A stretch of DNA of 64,000 bases from CAG-103 sp963627135 (GTDB taxonomy: Bacteria; Bacillota; Clostridia; Oscillospirales; Oscillospiraceae): NCBI GenBank assembly GCA_963627135.1, contig CAVFZY010000029.1:7892-71891 (forward strand). The letters run 5' to 3'. The notes beneath the pieces are model-generated. The model had not been told where the DNA came from and did no database searches. It saw only the letters and a list, made by a program, of their open reading frames with translations. Shown one piece after another: positions 25,496-33,438 of this stretch (position 1 is the first letter of the stretch; each line of letters starts with the position of its first letter). A program made the translations under genes and the position numbers.

Positions 25496-26679
25496 AGATC
25501 TGCATCTATGGCGGCAGCTTCAACCCGCCGCATCTGGGACATGCGGCCGCGCTGCGCGCGGTGCGCGCGGCAATCCGGCCGGACCTGACGCTTGTTATTC
25601 CGGACCGCATCCCGCCGCACAAGGAGTTCACGGTGGGCAGCCCGGAGCCGGCGGAGCGTCTGCTCATGGCGATGCTGGCCTTCTCTGACGAGCCGGGCGT
25701 GGAGGTCTCTGACATGGAGCTGCACCGCTCAGGCAAGAGCTACACGGCCGACACCGTGCGCGAACTGTGCGCGTGCAACCCGGACGCCGAGCTGTACCTC
25801 GTCATCGGCACGGATATGCTCACGACCTTTGAGGAGTGGCACGATTTTCGGTATCTGCTCGGGCAGGTGACACTCGTCGCGCTCGCCCGCACGGGCGATG
25901 AGCACGCAGAGGTCGAGCGCTTCAGCGCCTACCTGCGGGAGACGTATGGTGCCTGCGTCATCGCCCTGCCGGCCGAGCCAATCCCGGTCACGAGCACGGC
26001 CGTGCGCGCGCTGCTGCCGCAGCGGCGCGGCAGCGAGTACCTTGCGCCGAATGTGTATGCACACATCATCCAGCAGCGGCTCTATGGCGCAAAGCCTGAT
26101 CTCAACTGGCTGCGCGAGCAGGCTTATCCCATGCTCAAGCCGCGGCGCATCTCCCACGTCTGGGGCTGCGAGCACGAGGCGCGCCGACTCGCCGAGCGCT
26201 GGGGCTGCGACCCGGATGCTGCTGCGGAGGCCGGAATTTTGCACGATTGCACGAAAAAATTAGAGCTATCTGACCAATTGCTATTGTCTGAAAAATATGG
26301 TATCATAAACGATACGGTCGAAACGGCCAATACGAAGCTCCTGCACGCCAAAACCGGCGCTGCCGTGGCCAAGGACCGTTTCGGCGTACCGCTAGAGATA
26401 GAAAATGCCATCCGCTGGCACACGACCGGCAAGCCCGATATGACCACGCTCGAAAAGGTCCTGTATATGGCCGACTATATCGAGCCGTCGCGGGACTTTG
26501 ACGGCGTGGACGAGCTGTGGCGGCTCGCTTATACCGATCTCGACGCGGCCATGGTGCTCGGGCTGAAAATGAGCCTCGAGGATCTGGAGGCCGGCGGCAT
26601 CACGCCGCACGAGAACACGGTGCAGGCATTAAACTGGTATCAGGGCAGGGAAAAAGAATATGAAAAGACGACAGAGTGA
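25492..26679 (+). CDS. nadD: Fused nicotinate-nucleotide adenylyltransferase (NadD) and YqeK-type HD hydrolase
   Basis: 395 residues, about the sum of separate NadD (~190) and YqeK (~190). The N-terminal half makes nicotinate adenine dinucleotide in NAD synthesis: GGSFNPPHLGHAAALR (HxGH nucleotidyl-transfer motif), the PPHKE loop and the C-terminal TSTAVR motif. The second half, from about residue 205, is an HD domain: HVWGCEHEARRLA, GILHDCTKKLEL, the NTKLLHAKTGA motif and HTTGKPDMTTLEKVLYMADYIEPSR, all hallmarks of YqeK, a symmetric Ap4A hydrolase in Bacillus relatives. In Bacillus these are two adjacent genes, so fusion here is natural. A short AT-rich stretch (~26255-26320) lies at the start of the HD half. 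Confidence 0.93.
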   Translation: MKICIYGGSFNPPHLGHAAALRAVRAAIRPDLTLVIPDRIPPHKEFTVGSPEPAERLLMAMLAFSDEPGVEVSDMELHRSGKSYTADTVRELCACNPDAELYLVIGTDMLTTFEEWHDFRYLLGQVTLVALARTGDEHAEVERFSAYLRETYGACVIALPAEPIPVTSTAVRALLPQRRGSEYLAPNVYAHIIQQRLYGAKPDLNWLREQAYPMLKPRRISHVWGCEHEARRLAERWGCDPDAAAEAGILHDCTKKLELSDQLLLSEKYGIINDTVETANTKLLHAKTGAAVAKDRFGVPLEIENAIRWHTTGKPDMTTLEKVLYMADYIEPSRDFDGVDELWRLAYTDLDAAMVLGLKMSLEDLEAGGITPHENTVQALNWYQGREKEYEKTTE

Positions 26680-27871
26680 CGATCGCTATCCGGGCGATTA
26701 CGGCGGATATGACGATCAGGGTTACGACCGTTACGACGGCGGCTATGATGATGGCTATGACGACGGCAGTGGCTTTCAGGACGACCCGTTTTCCGAGGCT
26801 TCCGCGGCGTTGAATCACCGCGTGCAGGCGCAGCGGTCGCAGGCAAAGCGTAAGAAAAAGAAAAAAGTGCGCATCACGGTCATTGCGGTCGTTGTGCTGG
26901 CGCTGCTCATCGGTGAATTTGCGATCCTGATGAACCACTGGGTCAGCCCGCCGAGCCTGACTGACGGTCTGAGCGATGGCAATCCGGACGACGATGTGGA
27001 TGTCAGCGCTGACGGCCGCAAGAAGGGATGCTATACGTTCCTCATTGCCGGCAAGGACCGCGCGGCCGGCCTGACGGACACGGTGCTCGTCGGTATGCTC
27101 GACACGGAGAACAAGTCTCTGAAATTTGTCAGCATCCCGCGCGACACGGCTGTGAACGTGTCTTACAAGCCTAAGAAAATGAACCAGTACTATGCCGCGG
27201 CCGAGAACAACGGCAAGGACGGCGTGGAGGCGCTCCTCGGTGGCGCGGAAAAGATCCTCGGTTACCGGGTCGACAGTTATGCGATCTTTGACGTAGAGGT
27301 GTTCGTCGAGCTTATTGACGCCATGGGCGGCATCGACTTCGATGTTCCGGTCGATATGGACTATGACGATCCCAGTCAGGATCTGAGCATCCATGTTCAG
27401 AAGGGCTATCAGCACCTCAACGGCTATCAGACCATGGGCGTGTTCCGCTTCCGCAACACGTATGCCAACGGCGACATTGGCCGTATCGACGTGCAGCATC
27501 AGATGCTCAAGGCCATGATGAGCCAGTTTTTGCAGCTGCACAATATCCCCAACCTCAACAAACTCATTGACATCTATGAAAAGGAAGTCATCACGAACCT
27601 GTCGGCAGGGAACGTGATGTTCTACGTCAAAGAGTTTTTGAAGCTCGATGAAAGCGCCATCTCGTTTGAGACGATTCCGGCCAATTACAACGGCACCAAA
27701 AACGGTATGTCCTACGTGTTCATCCACGTGGACGAGTGGCTGGAGTATCTCAATACATGGCTCAACCCTTATACGACGGAGATCACGTCCGCGAATGTGG
27801 ACATTCTCTATGAATCCAATGGGCAGGTCGTGGCCACTTCCGGCACCGTCCAAGGCCCAAACAATTGGTAA
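26660..27871 (+). CDS. LytR-CpsA-Psr (LCP) family cell-wall ligase
   Basis: 403 residues; ATG at 26660 overlaps the nadD-yqeK stop by 20 bp. LCP proteins transfer polyprenyl-linked glycopolymers to peptidoglycan outside the membrane. The first ~50 residues are a strongly acidic Tyr/Asp/Gly stretch (YDDQGYDRYDGGYDDGYDDG), followed by a Lys/Arg patch, one transmembrane helix (~75-92) and the LCP domain: LIAGKDRAAGLTDTVLVG, FVSIPRDTAV, AIFDVEVFVELIDAMGG and the RIDVQHQMLKAM region. The conserved Arg/Asp residues for the pyrophosphate are present. The long Tyr-rich cytoplasmic tail is unusual. Confidence 0.9.
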   Translation: MKRRQSDDRYPGDYGGYDDQGYDRYDGGYDDGYDDGSGFQDDPFSEASAALNHRVQAQRSQAKRKKKKKVRITVIAVVVLALLIGEFAILMNHWVSPPSLTDGLSDGNPDDDVDVSADGRKKGCYTFLIAGKDRAAGLTDTVLVGMLDTENKSLKFVSIPRDTAVNVSYKPKKMNQYYAAAENNGKDGVEALLGGAEKILGYRVDSYAIFDVEVFVELIDAMGGIDFDVPVDMDYDDPSQDLSIHVQKGYQHLNGYQTMGVFRFRNTYANGDIGRIDVQHQMLKAMMSQFLQLHNIPNLNKLIDIYEKEVITNLSAGNVMFYVKEFLKLDESAISFETIPANYNGTKNGMSYVFIHVDEWLEYLNTWLNPYTTEITSANVDILYESNGQVVATSGTVQGPNNW

Positions 27872-27894
27872 CAAAAAAGGAAGGATGTAGCATT

Positions 27895-28251
27895 ATGATG
27901 CCTGCTAACGAGCTCGCTGCGGTCATCGTTAAGGCGCTGGACGCAAAAAAGGGCGAGAACATTCAGCTGCTCAAGACCCGGGAATTGACGACGCTGGCGG
28001 ACTATTTTGTCATCTGTACGGCCAGCTCCTCGACGCACGTCAAGACCCTGACTGACGCTGTGGAAGCGGCGGCAGACGACGTGGGCGAACCCGTCCTGCG
28101 CCGCGAGGGGCACCGCAGCGGCAGCTGGGTCCTGCTTGACTACGGCTGCGTGATCGTGCACGTGTTCCAGGACGAGGCCCGCAAGTTTTATGATCTGGAG
28201 CGGCTCTGGAGCGACGCGGAGATTGTAGATATCTCCGACATGCGCGCCTGA
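27895..28251 (+). CDS. rsfS: Ribosome silencing factor RsfS
   Basis: 118 residues; ATG at 27895 after AAGGAAGG. RsfS binds uL14 on the 50S subunit and blocks subunit joining in starvation. Signature: DYFVICTASSSTHVKTL, the EGHRSGSWVLLDYGCVIVHVF block and the closing YDLERLWSDAE. It ends the rdgB-yhbY-nadD-LCP-rsfS group, an order conserved in Firmicutes. A weak hairpin (28269-28293) lies before leuS. Confidence 0.96.
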   Translation: MMPANELAAVIVKALDAKKGENIQLLKTRELTTLADYFVICTASSSTHVKTLTDAVEAAADDVGEPVLRREGHRSGSWVLLDYGCVIVHVFQDEARKFYDLERLWSDAEIVDISDMRA

Positions 28252-28337
28252 GCGAACAGTGAACCAACCGGGGCGGATCATTGCGATGCCCCGTGATCTG
28301 CTTATGATTTTTGATTTTTCAGAGAGAAGTGAAAGCT

Positions 28338-30764
28338 ATGAAGTATGATTTCCAGGCGATCGAGAAAAAATGGCAGGCGCGCTGGGAGGAAGAAAAGCCC
28401 TTCGCAGCCGTCACCGGTGACCCGCGGCCGAAGTTTTACGGCCTGATCGAGTTCCCGTACCCCTCCGGCCAGGGTCTGCACGTCGGCCACCCGCGCCCGT
28501 TCACGGCGATGGATATTATCTGCCGCAAGCGCCGGATGCAGGGCTACAACGTTCTGTTCCCGATCGGCTTTGATGCGTTCGGTCTGCCGACCGAGAACTA
28601 CGCCATCAAGAACCATATCCACCCGGCCATCGTGACGAAAAACAACATTGTAAACTTTACCAACCAGCTCAAGATGCTCGGCTACAGCTTTGACTGGGAC
28701 CGTGCGGTCGATACGACCGACCCCACTTACTACAAGTGGACGCAGTGGATTTTCCTGCAGATGTATAAGCGCGGCCTGGCCTATAAGACCACCATGCCCG
28801 TCAACTGGTGCACGAGCTGCAAGTGCGTGCTCGCCAACGAAGAGGTCGTCAACGGTGTCTGCGAGCGCTGTGGCAGCGAGGTCGTGCGCAAGGAGAAGAG
28901 CCAGTGGATGCTCGCCATCACGAAGTACGCCCAGCGCCTGATCGACGATCTGGACGATGTGGATTACATTGAGCGCGTCAAGACCCAGCAGCGCAACTGG
29001 ATCGGCCGCTCCACCGGTGCGGAGATCACGTTCAAGACCAATGTCGGTGACGACATCACTGTCTACACCACCCGCGCCGATACGCTCTTCGGCACGACAT
29101 ACATGGTCATCTCGCCGGAGCACCCGCTGCTCAAGCAGTGGCAGCCGCACATCGCTAACTGGGACGCCGTTGCCGCCTACCAGGAAGAGGCTGCGCACAA
29201 GTCCGATTTTGAGCGTGGCGAGCTCAACAAGGAAAAGACCGGTGTCCGTCTCGAGGGTATTGAGGTCATGAACCCCGTGACGCACAAGGCGCTGCCCATG
29301 TTCGTCTCGGATTACGTTCTCATGGGCTACGGCACCGGCATCGTCATGGGCGTTCCGGGCCACGACCAGCGCGACTGGGAGTTTGCTACGAAGTTCGGTC
29401 TGCCGATCGTCGAGGTCGTCGCCGGCGGCGACGTGACGAAGGAAGCCTTCGTCGCCAAGGACGACAGCGCCGTCATGGTCAACTCCGGCTTCCTCAATGG
29501 CATGACCGTCAAAGAAGCCATCCCTGCCATGAAGAAGTACGTCGTGGAGCAGGGCATCGGCAAGGAAAAGGTCAACTATAAGCTGCGCGACTGGGTCTTC
29601 AGCCGCCAGCGTTACTGGGGCGAGCCGATCCCGCTCGTCAACTGCCCAAAGTGCGGCTGGGTGCCCCTCCCGGAGGATCAGCTCCCACTCGTGCTCCCGC
29701 AGGTGGACAGCTATGAGCCCACCGACGACGGTGAGAGCCCGCTGAGTAAGATGACTGATTGGGTCAACACCACCTGCCCGCAGTGCGGCGGCCCCGCCAA
29801 GCGCGAGACCGATACCATGCCGCAGTGGGCCGGCTCGAGCTGGTATTTCCTGCGCTACATGGACCCGCACAATGACAAAGCGCTCGCCTCTAAGGAGGCG
29901 CTGGACTACTGGAGCCCGGTCGACTGGTACAACGGCGGCATGGAGCACACCACGCTCCACCTGCTCTACAGCCGTTTCTGGCACAAGTTTTTGTATGACA
30001 TTGGCGTTGTGCCGACCAAGGAGCCGTATCAGAAGCGCACGAGCCACGGCATGATCCTCGGCGAGGGCGGCGAGAAGATGTCCAAGTCTCGCGGCAACGT
30101 CGTCAATCCCAACGACATCGTCGATCAGTACGGCGCGGATACCATGCGCCTGCACATCATGTTCATCGGCGACTTTGAGAAGGCCGTCACCTGGTCCAAC
30201 GAGGCCGTCAAGGGTTCGAAGCGCTTCCTTGACCGTGTCTGGAACCTGGCCGAGAGTTGCACGGACGTCCCGGCCATTTCGGACAAGAATGAGGCGATCA
30301 TCCACAAGACCATCAAGAAGGTCTCCGAGGACATTGACGAGCTGAAGATGAACACTGCCATCGCGTCCATGATGACCATGGTCAACGAGTTTGCCGCCAA
30401 CGGCTGCACGAAGGGCGACATGGAGCAGCTCCTGCTCCTGCTCAGCCCGTTTGCGCCGCACATCGTCGAGGAACTCTGGGAGCGGCTCGGCTTTGCCGCA
30501 AAGTACGGCAAGATGTGCTGCCAGTGCGACTGGCCGACGTATGACGAGGCCAAGACGGTCGACACGACCGTCACCATGGCCGTGCAGGTGCTCGGCAAGC
30601 TCAAGGGCACCGTCGCCGTGGCTAAGGACAGTGACCAGCAGACTGTCGTCGATGCGGCGCTGCAGCTCGATAAGGTCCAGCGCCAGATGGAGGGCATGCA
30701 GATCGTGAAGGTCATTCACGTCCCGAACAAGCTCGTCAACCTGATTTTGAAGCCGAAGGCCTAA
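28338..30764 (+). CDS. leuS: Leucyl-tRNA synthetase
   Basis: 808 residues, ATG at 28338 after GAGAGAAG. Class Ia synthetase charging tRNA-Leu. HVGH (the HIGH motif) is at residues 48-51 and KMSKS at 580-584. The CP1 editing domain is present between them (TTRADTLFGTTYMVISPEHPL and the GTGIVMGVPGHDQRDWEF block, which holds the Asp that binds the mischarged amino acid). The zinc-binding CTSCKCVL/CERCGSEV insertion is also seen. Length is typical for the bacterial enzyme. Unlike alaS and valS in this window, no T-box leader precedes it. Confidence 0.97.
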   Translation: MKYDFQAIEKKWQARWEEEKPFAAVTGDPRPKFYGLIEFPYPSGQGLHVGHPRPFTAMDIICRKRRMQGYNVLFPIGFDAFGLPTENYAIKNHIHPAIVTKNNIVNFTNQLKMLGYSFDWDRAVDTTDPTYYKWTQWIFLQMYKRGLAYKTTMPVNWCTSCKCVLANEEVVNGVCERCGSEVVRKEKSQWMLAITKYAQRLIDDLDDVDYIERVKTQQRNWIGRSTGAEITFKTNVGDDITVYTTRADTLFGTTYMVISPEHPLLKQWQPHIANWDAVAAYQEEAAHKSDFERGELNKEKTGVRLEGIEVMNPVTHKALPMFVSDYVLMGYGTGIVMGVPGHDQRDWEFATKFGLPIVEVVAGGDVTKEAFVAKDDSAVMVNSGFLNGMTVKEAIPAMKKYVVEQGIGKEKVNYKLRDWVFSRQRYWGEPIPLVNCPKCGWVPLPEDQLPLVLPQVDSYEPTDDGESPLSKMTDWVNTTCPQCGGPAKRETDTMPQWAGSSWYFLRYMDPHNDKALASKEALDYWSPVDWYNGGMEHTTLHLLYSRFWHKFLYDIGVVPTKEPYQKRTSHGMILGEGGEKMSKSRGNVVNPNDIVDQYGADTMRLHIMFIGDFEKAVTWSNEAVKGSKRFLDRVWNLAESCTDVPAISDKNEAIIHKTIKKVSEDIDELKMNTAIASMMTMVNEFAANGCTKGDMEQLLLLLSPFAPHIVEELWERLGFAAKYGKMCCQCDWPTYDEAKTVDTTVTMAVQVLGKLKGTVAVAKDSDQQTVVDAALQLDKVQRQMEGMQIVKVIHVPNKLVNLILKPKA

Positions 30765-30771
30765 CTTCATC

Positions 30772-30800
30772 TTGACATCGGTGATCATTGCAATTATAAT
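30772..30800 (+). promoter_or_regulatory. Consensus promoter of rpsU
   Basis: A perfect TTGACA (30772-30777), 17-bp spacer and perfect TATAAT (30795-30800), consistent with very high expression. Confidence 0.92.
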
Positions 30801-30868
30801 ATTAATGCTAAAGCCATGCATGATGGCCCTTGAAGCGCCGCAAGGCGTATTTGGAGGGAGGGAATAAA

Positions 30869-31054
30869 ATGTCTGAAATCTACGTCAAGGAGAATGAGTC
30901 TCTGGACAACGCGCTCAAGAGATTTAAGCGCAGCTGTGCCAAGGCTGGTGTCATGTCTGATCTGCGTCGCAAGGAGTACTACCAGAGCCCCAGCGTTCGT
31001 CGCCGCAAAAAGTCGGAGGCTGCACGCAAGAACAAGAATAAGCGTTACTACTAA
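30869..31054 (+). CDS. rpsU: 30S ribosomal protein S21
   Basis: 61 residues; the ATG at 30869 follows GGAGGGAGG, and upstream in-frame codons do not match the family. It opens MSEIYVKENESLDNALKRFK and ends in a highly basic tail (RRRKKSEAARKNKNKRYY), typical of S21. S21 sits on the 30S platform and helps mRNA binding. It is a single-gene unit with a consensus promoter and strong terminator. Confidence 0.97.
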   Translation: MSEIYVKENESLDNALKRFKRSCAKAGVMSDLRRKEYYQSPSVRRRKKSEAARKNKNKRYY

Positions 31055-31062
31055 TGCAAATG

Positions 31063-31097
31063 AAAAATCCTGCATCCGAGGATGCAGGATTTTTTTC
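31063..31097. terminator. Bidirectional terminator between rpsU and the convergent deacylase gene
   Basis: A 14-bp stem (AAAAATCCTGCATC / GATGCAGGATTTTT), 4-nt loop, T-runs on both strands. Confidence 0.9.
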
Positions 31098-31107
31098 TTG
31101 CCTGTTT

Positions 31108-31671
31108 TCATGTTTGCTGCTCGTACTCCGGCAGGTCCACATACGTCGGCGCGTGTGTCAGCGCCGGGAACAGCACGTCGACGGCGTCCGTCATGCGCAG
31201 CTTGAGCGTGGAGGTATTGATGCATGGGTGGCAGCAAAAGTACGCATCTTTCAGCAGGTCGCGGTCGATGAGCAGGCGCACGCGCCCGTCGCGGTCGTTC
31301 ATCAGCCCCAGCACGCTCACGGAGCCAGGGGTGATGTCCAGCAGCTCGAGCATATGCTCCGGCGATGCGAACGACAGCCGCGCACTGCCGATCTGGTGCG
31401 AGAGATTCTTCGTGCGAAACGGCTTGTGCCCGGGCATCAGCAGCAGGTAAAATGCCGTCTGCTGCCGGTTTGAGAGGAAAAGATTCTTGCAGATCCCGGC
31501 ATTCAGCACTTCCTCCACGGCGGCACAGGCCTCGATCGTGTCGGCAGCGTCGTGATCGGCCCGGTCGTAGGCGATCCCCAGCCGGTCGAGCAGGTCATAG
31601 CAGCGCAGTTCCTTGTCCAGCCGCTGCCCGCTCACCGGGCTGCCGTGATATAAATTTTGGTTAACAAACAT
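31108..31671 (-). CDS. YbaK/ProX-type prolyl-tRNA editing deacylase
   Basis: 187 residues on the minus strand, with AAGGAGT upstream of the ATG. Proteins of this family hydrolyse mischarged tRNA, mainly Ala-tRNA-Pro. The YbaK fold is seen with HDAADTIEACAAV near residue 40, KNLFLSNRQQTAFYLLLMPG, RLSFASPEHMLELLDITPGSVSVLGL and NDRDGRVRLLIDRDLL. These match free-standing ProX/PrdX enzymes of Clostridia (~165-190 aa) rather than the domain inserted in ProRS. It stands alone, transcribed away from the HAD gene. Specificity is inferred from family. Confidence 0.9.
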   Translation of the reverse strand: MFVNQNLYHGSPVSGQRLDKELRCYDLLDRLGIAYDRADHDAADTIEACAAVEEVLNAGICKNLFLSNRQQTAFYLLLMPGHKPFRTKNLSHQIGSARLSFASPEHMLELLDITPGSVSVLGLMNDRDGRVRLLIDRDLLKDAYFCCHPCINTSTLKLRMTDAVDVLFPALTHAPTYVDLPEYEQQT

Positions 31672-31703
31672 GGTGGTAACTCCTTAAAAATCGGTCTTCC
31701 GCC

Positions 31704-31732
31704 ATTATAGCGGCTTTGGCGTGTGGGTTCAA
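31704..31732 (-). promoter_or_regulatory. Promoter of the ProX-type deacylase
   Basis: On the minus strand: TTGAAC (31732-31727), 17-bp spacer and consensus TATAAT (31709-31704). The -35 lies inside a tRNA T-arm-like sequence. Confidence 0.75.
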
Positions 31733-31747
31733 GTCCCACCGTCCGGT
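31723..31747 (+). other. tRNA 3'-end fossil (T-arm and acceptor strand)
   Basis: GTGGG-TTCAAGT-CCCAC is a perfect 5-bp T-arm with a normal 7-nt loop, followed by CGTCCGGT like an acceptor 3' strand and discriminator. No D-arm, anticodon arm or matching acceptor 5' strand precedes it, and no CCA follows, so it is not a working tRNA. It may be a scar of integration or a decayed tRNA gene. Confidence 0.6.
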
Positions 31748-31775
31748 TGACATGCCGGGGCGAAACGGGTACAAT
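31747..31775 (+). promoter_or_regulatory. Promoter of the HAD phosphatase gene
   Basis: TTGACA (31747-31752), 17-bp spacer, TACAAT (31770-31775), divergent from the minus-strand promoter with -35 boxes only ~14 bp apart. Confidence 0.8.
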
Positions 31776-31809
31776 GTATACTGTGAAATTGTGCAGAAAG
31801 GAACTTCCT

Positions 31810-32634
31810 ATGGCGTATCAGCTCATCGCCGTCGATATGGATGGCACATTGCTCAATTCCAATAAAGAGATCACACCGCGCACGGAGGCTGCCGTCACCG
31901 CTGCGTTTGCGCACGGGTACCATGTCGTCATGGCGACCGGCCGCGGCTACCGGCAGATCGTGCCGTATATGGCGAAGTTTCCGGCCATGCGCTATGCCAT
32001 CACGTCCAGCGGCGCCGCTGTGGCCGACTGCGCGCAGGATCGCATCATCTCGGCGCAGAACCTCCCGGCGGACGCGGCGGCGGAGCTTGTCCGCGCGTTC
32101 GAGGGACTCGATGGGTTCCCGATCATCTTCTCTAATGGCGAGGCGCTCTACCGTCCGGAGCTGCTTGATGACCCGCAGCACTTTGGCATGGACGCCTATG
32201 TGGAGAATTTTAAGTCCAACTGCACGGCCTGCGAGGCGATGGAGCAGCGCTTTCTCGCCTCGCCCTATCCGGTGGAAAAGCTGGACTTTTATTTTGCTGA
32301 TTCCGCCGAGCGCGCCAAATTCCTCACGCGCGTGCAGGATGTACGCGCCTGGGTCGTCCCGTGCGAGAGTGCAGGCGTGGAGGTCAACGCCATCGGCGTC
32401 GATAAGGGGAGCGGCCTGCAGGCACTGTGCCGCTGCCTGAATATCCCCATCAGTGCCACGATCGCCATCGGCGACTCGGAAAATGACCGCCCGCTCCTGC
32501 GGGACACTGGTCTGCCGCTTGCAATGGGTAACGCCATTGCGGACGTGAAGGCGGCGGCGCGGTATGTCATGCCTGACTGTGACCACGACGGCGTGGCTGA
32601 GGCCATTGAGCGCTTTCTGCTTGCGCAAAGTTGA
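31810..32634 (+). CDS. HAD superfamily phosphatase, Cof/YidA type
   Basis: 274 residues; ATG at 31810 with AAAGGAA upstream. Cof-type HAD enzymes dephosphorylate sugar phosphates and cofactors in the cytoplasm. Motif I is AVDMDGTLLNSNKEI (nucleophile Asp at residue 9), motif II the ATGRGY region, motif III the Lys in VDKGSGLQAL and motif IV IGDSENDRPLL. The C2B cap lies between residues ~85 and 190. Length is normal. Substrate cannot be predicted. It has its own divergent promoter; the sirtuin unit begins immediately after it. Confidence 0.93.
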   Translation: MAYQLIAVDMDGTLLNSNKEITPRTEAAVTAAFAHGYHVVMATGRGYRQIVPYMAKFPAMRYAITSSGAAVADCAQDRIISAQNLPADAAAELVRAFEGLDGFPIIFSNGEALYRPELLDDPQHFGMDAYVENFKSNCTACEAMEQRFLASPYPVEKLDFYFADSAERAKFLTRVQDVRAWVVPCESAGVEVNAIGVDKGSGLQALCRCLNIPISATIAIGDSENDRPLLRDTGLPLAMGNAIADVKAAARYVMPDCDHDGVAEAIERFLLAQS

Positions 32635-32659
32635 CCGGGCGCGCGAAGCGTTGTATGAT
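32631..32659 (+). promoter_or_regulatory. Promoter of the sirtuin-wecG-tmk unit
   Basis: TTGACC (32631-32636) overlapping the HAD stop, 17-bp spacer, TATGAT (32654-32659). Confidence 0.7.
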
Positions 32660-32706
32660 AAAAAATACCCCCCATTTGCGGGGCAGTGTAACAGGAGGCA
32701 GTGTCC

Positions 32707-33420
32707 ATGGACAACATTCAGCAGCTAAAACAGTGGATCGACGGCAGCGACCGGATCGTATTTTTCGGCGGCGCCGGCGTCTCGACCGAGAGCGGCATCC
32801 CGGATTTTCGCAGTGTGGACGGCCTGTATAACCAGAAGTATGATTATCCGCCCGAGGCGATCTTGAGCCATTCCTTCTTCATGGCGCACCCGGAGGAGTA
32901 CTACAAATTCCACCGGGACAAGCTCGTCGTCGACGGGGCCAAGCCTAACCGCGCCCACCTGCGCCTGGCGGAACTGGAGCGCGAGGGTAAGCTGCAGGCG
33001 GTCATCACGCAGAATATCGACGGTCTGCATCAGGCGGCCGGGAGCAAGAACGTGCTCGAGCTGCATGGCAGCATCCACCGCTGCTACTGTATGCGCTGCG
33101 GCCGACCGTATCCGGCGGAGCGCGTCAACCACGGCACCGGTGTGCCGCACTGCGACTGCGGCGGCATCATCCGGCCGGACATCGTGTTTTATGAGGAGTG
33201 CTTGGACGACGATGTCGTGTCCAAGGCAGTCCATTACATCCGCGAGGCGCAGGTGCTCATCGTCGGCGGCACGTCGCTGGCCGTGTACCCTGCGGCTGGA
33301 CTTTTGAATTACTATCGGGGCAATCAGTTGGTGCTCATCAACCGCAGCGCCACGCCGTATGACGATCAGGCGAATCTCATTATCCATGAGAAGATCGGCG
33401 AAGTCTTTGCCCAGGTATAA
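32707..33420 (+). CDS. cobB: NAD-dependent protein deacylase (sirtuin, CobB type)
   Basis: 237 residues. The ATG at 32707 is preferred over the GTG at 32701 because GGAGG (32693-32697) is then nine bases away. Sirtuins remove acyl groups from lysine with NAD as cosubstrate. Motifs: FFGGAGVSTESGIPDFRS (residues ~19-36), the QNIDGLH NAD/ribose motif, the catalytic His in LELHGSIHRCYC, and zinc Cys pairs CMRC and CDC. All key residues are present. It heads a unit with a glycosyltransferase and tmk. Confidence 0.96.
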   Translation: MDNIQQLKQWIDGSDRIVFFGGAGVSTESGIPDFRSVDGLYNQKYDYPPEAILSHSFFMAHPEEYYKFHRDKLVVDGAKPNRAHLRLAELEREGKLQAVITQNIDGLHQAAGSKNVLELHGSIHRCYCMRCGRPYPAERVNHGTGVPHCDCGGIIRPDIVFYEECLDDDVVSKAVHYIREAQVLIVGGTSLAVYPAAGLLNYYRGNQLVLINRSATPYDDQANLIIHEKIGEVFAQV

Positions 33421-33438
33421 CGGAGGAAACAGGTTTTC

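Noticed and set aside
28252..28337. T-box leader before leuS
   Set aside because: The gap of 86 bp has neither the T-box GGTGGTACC motif nor a stem I pattern; only a weak CGGGGC/GCCCCG hairpin.
28302..30821. 839-codon antisense frame across leuS, and similar frames opposite alaS (38563-41451) and the oxidoreductase operon (60467-62818)
   Set aside because: They mirror well-identified synthetase and oxidoreductase genes, show no motifs, and lack ribosome-binding sites. High GC at third positions suppresses stops on the opposite strand.
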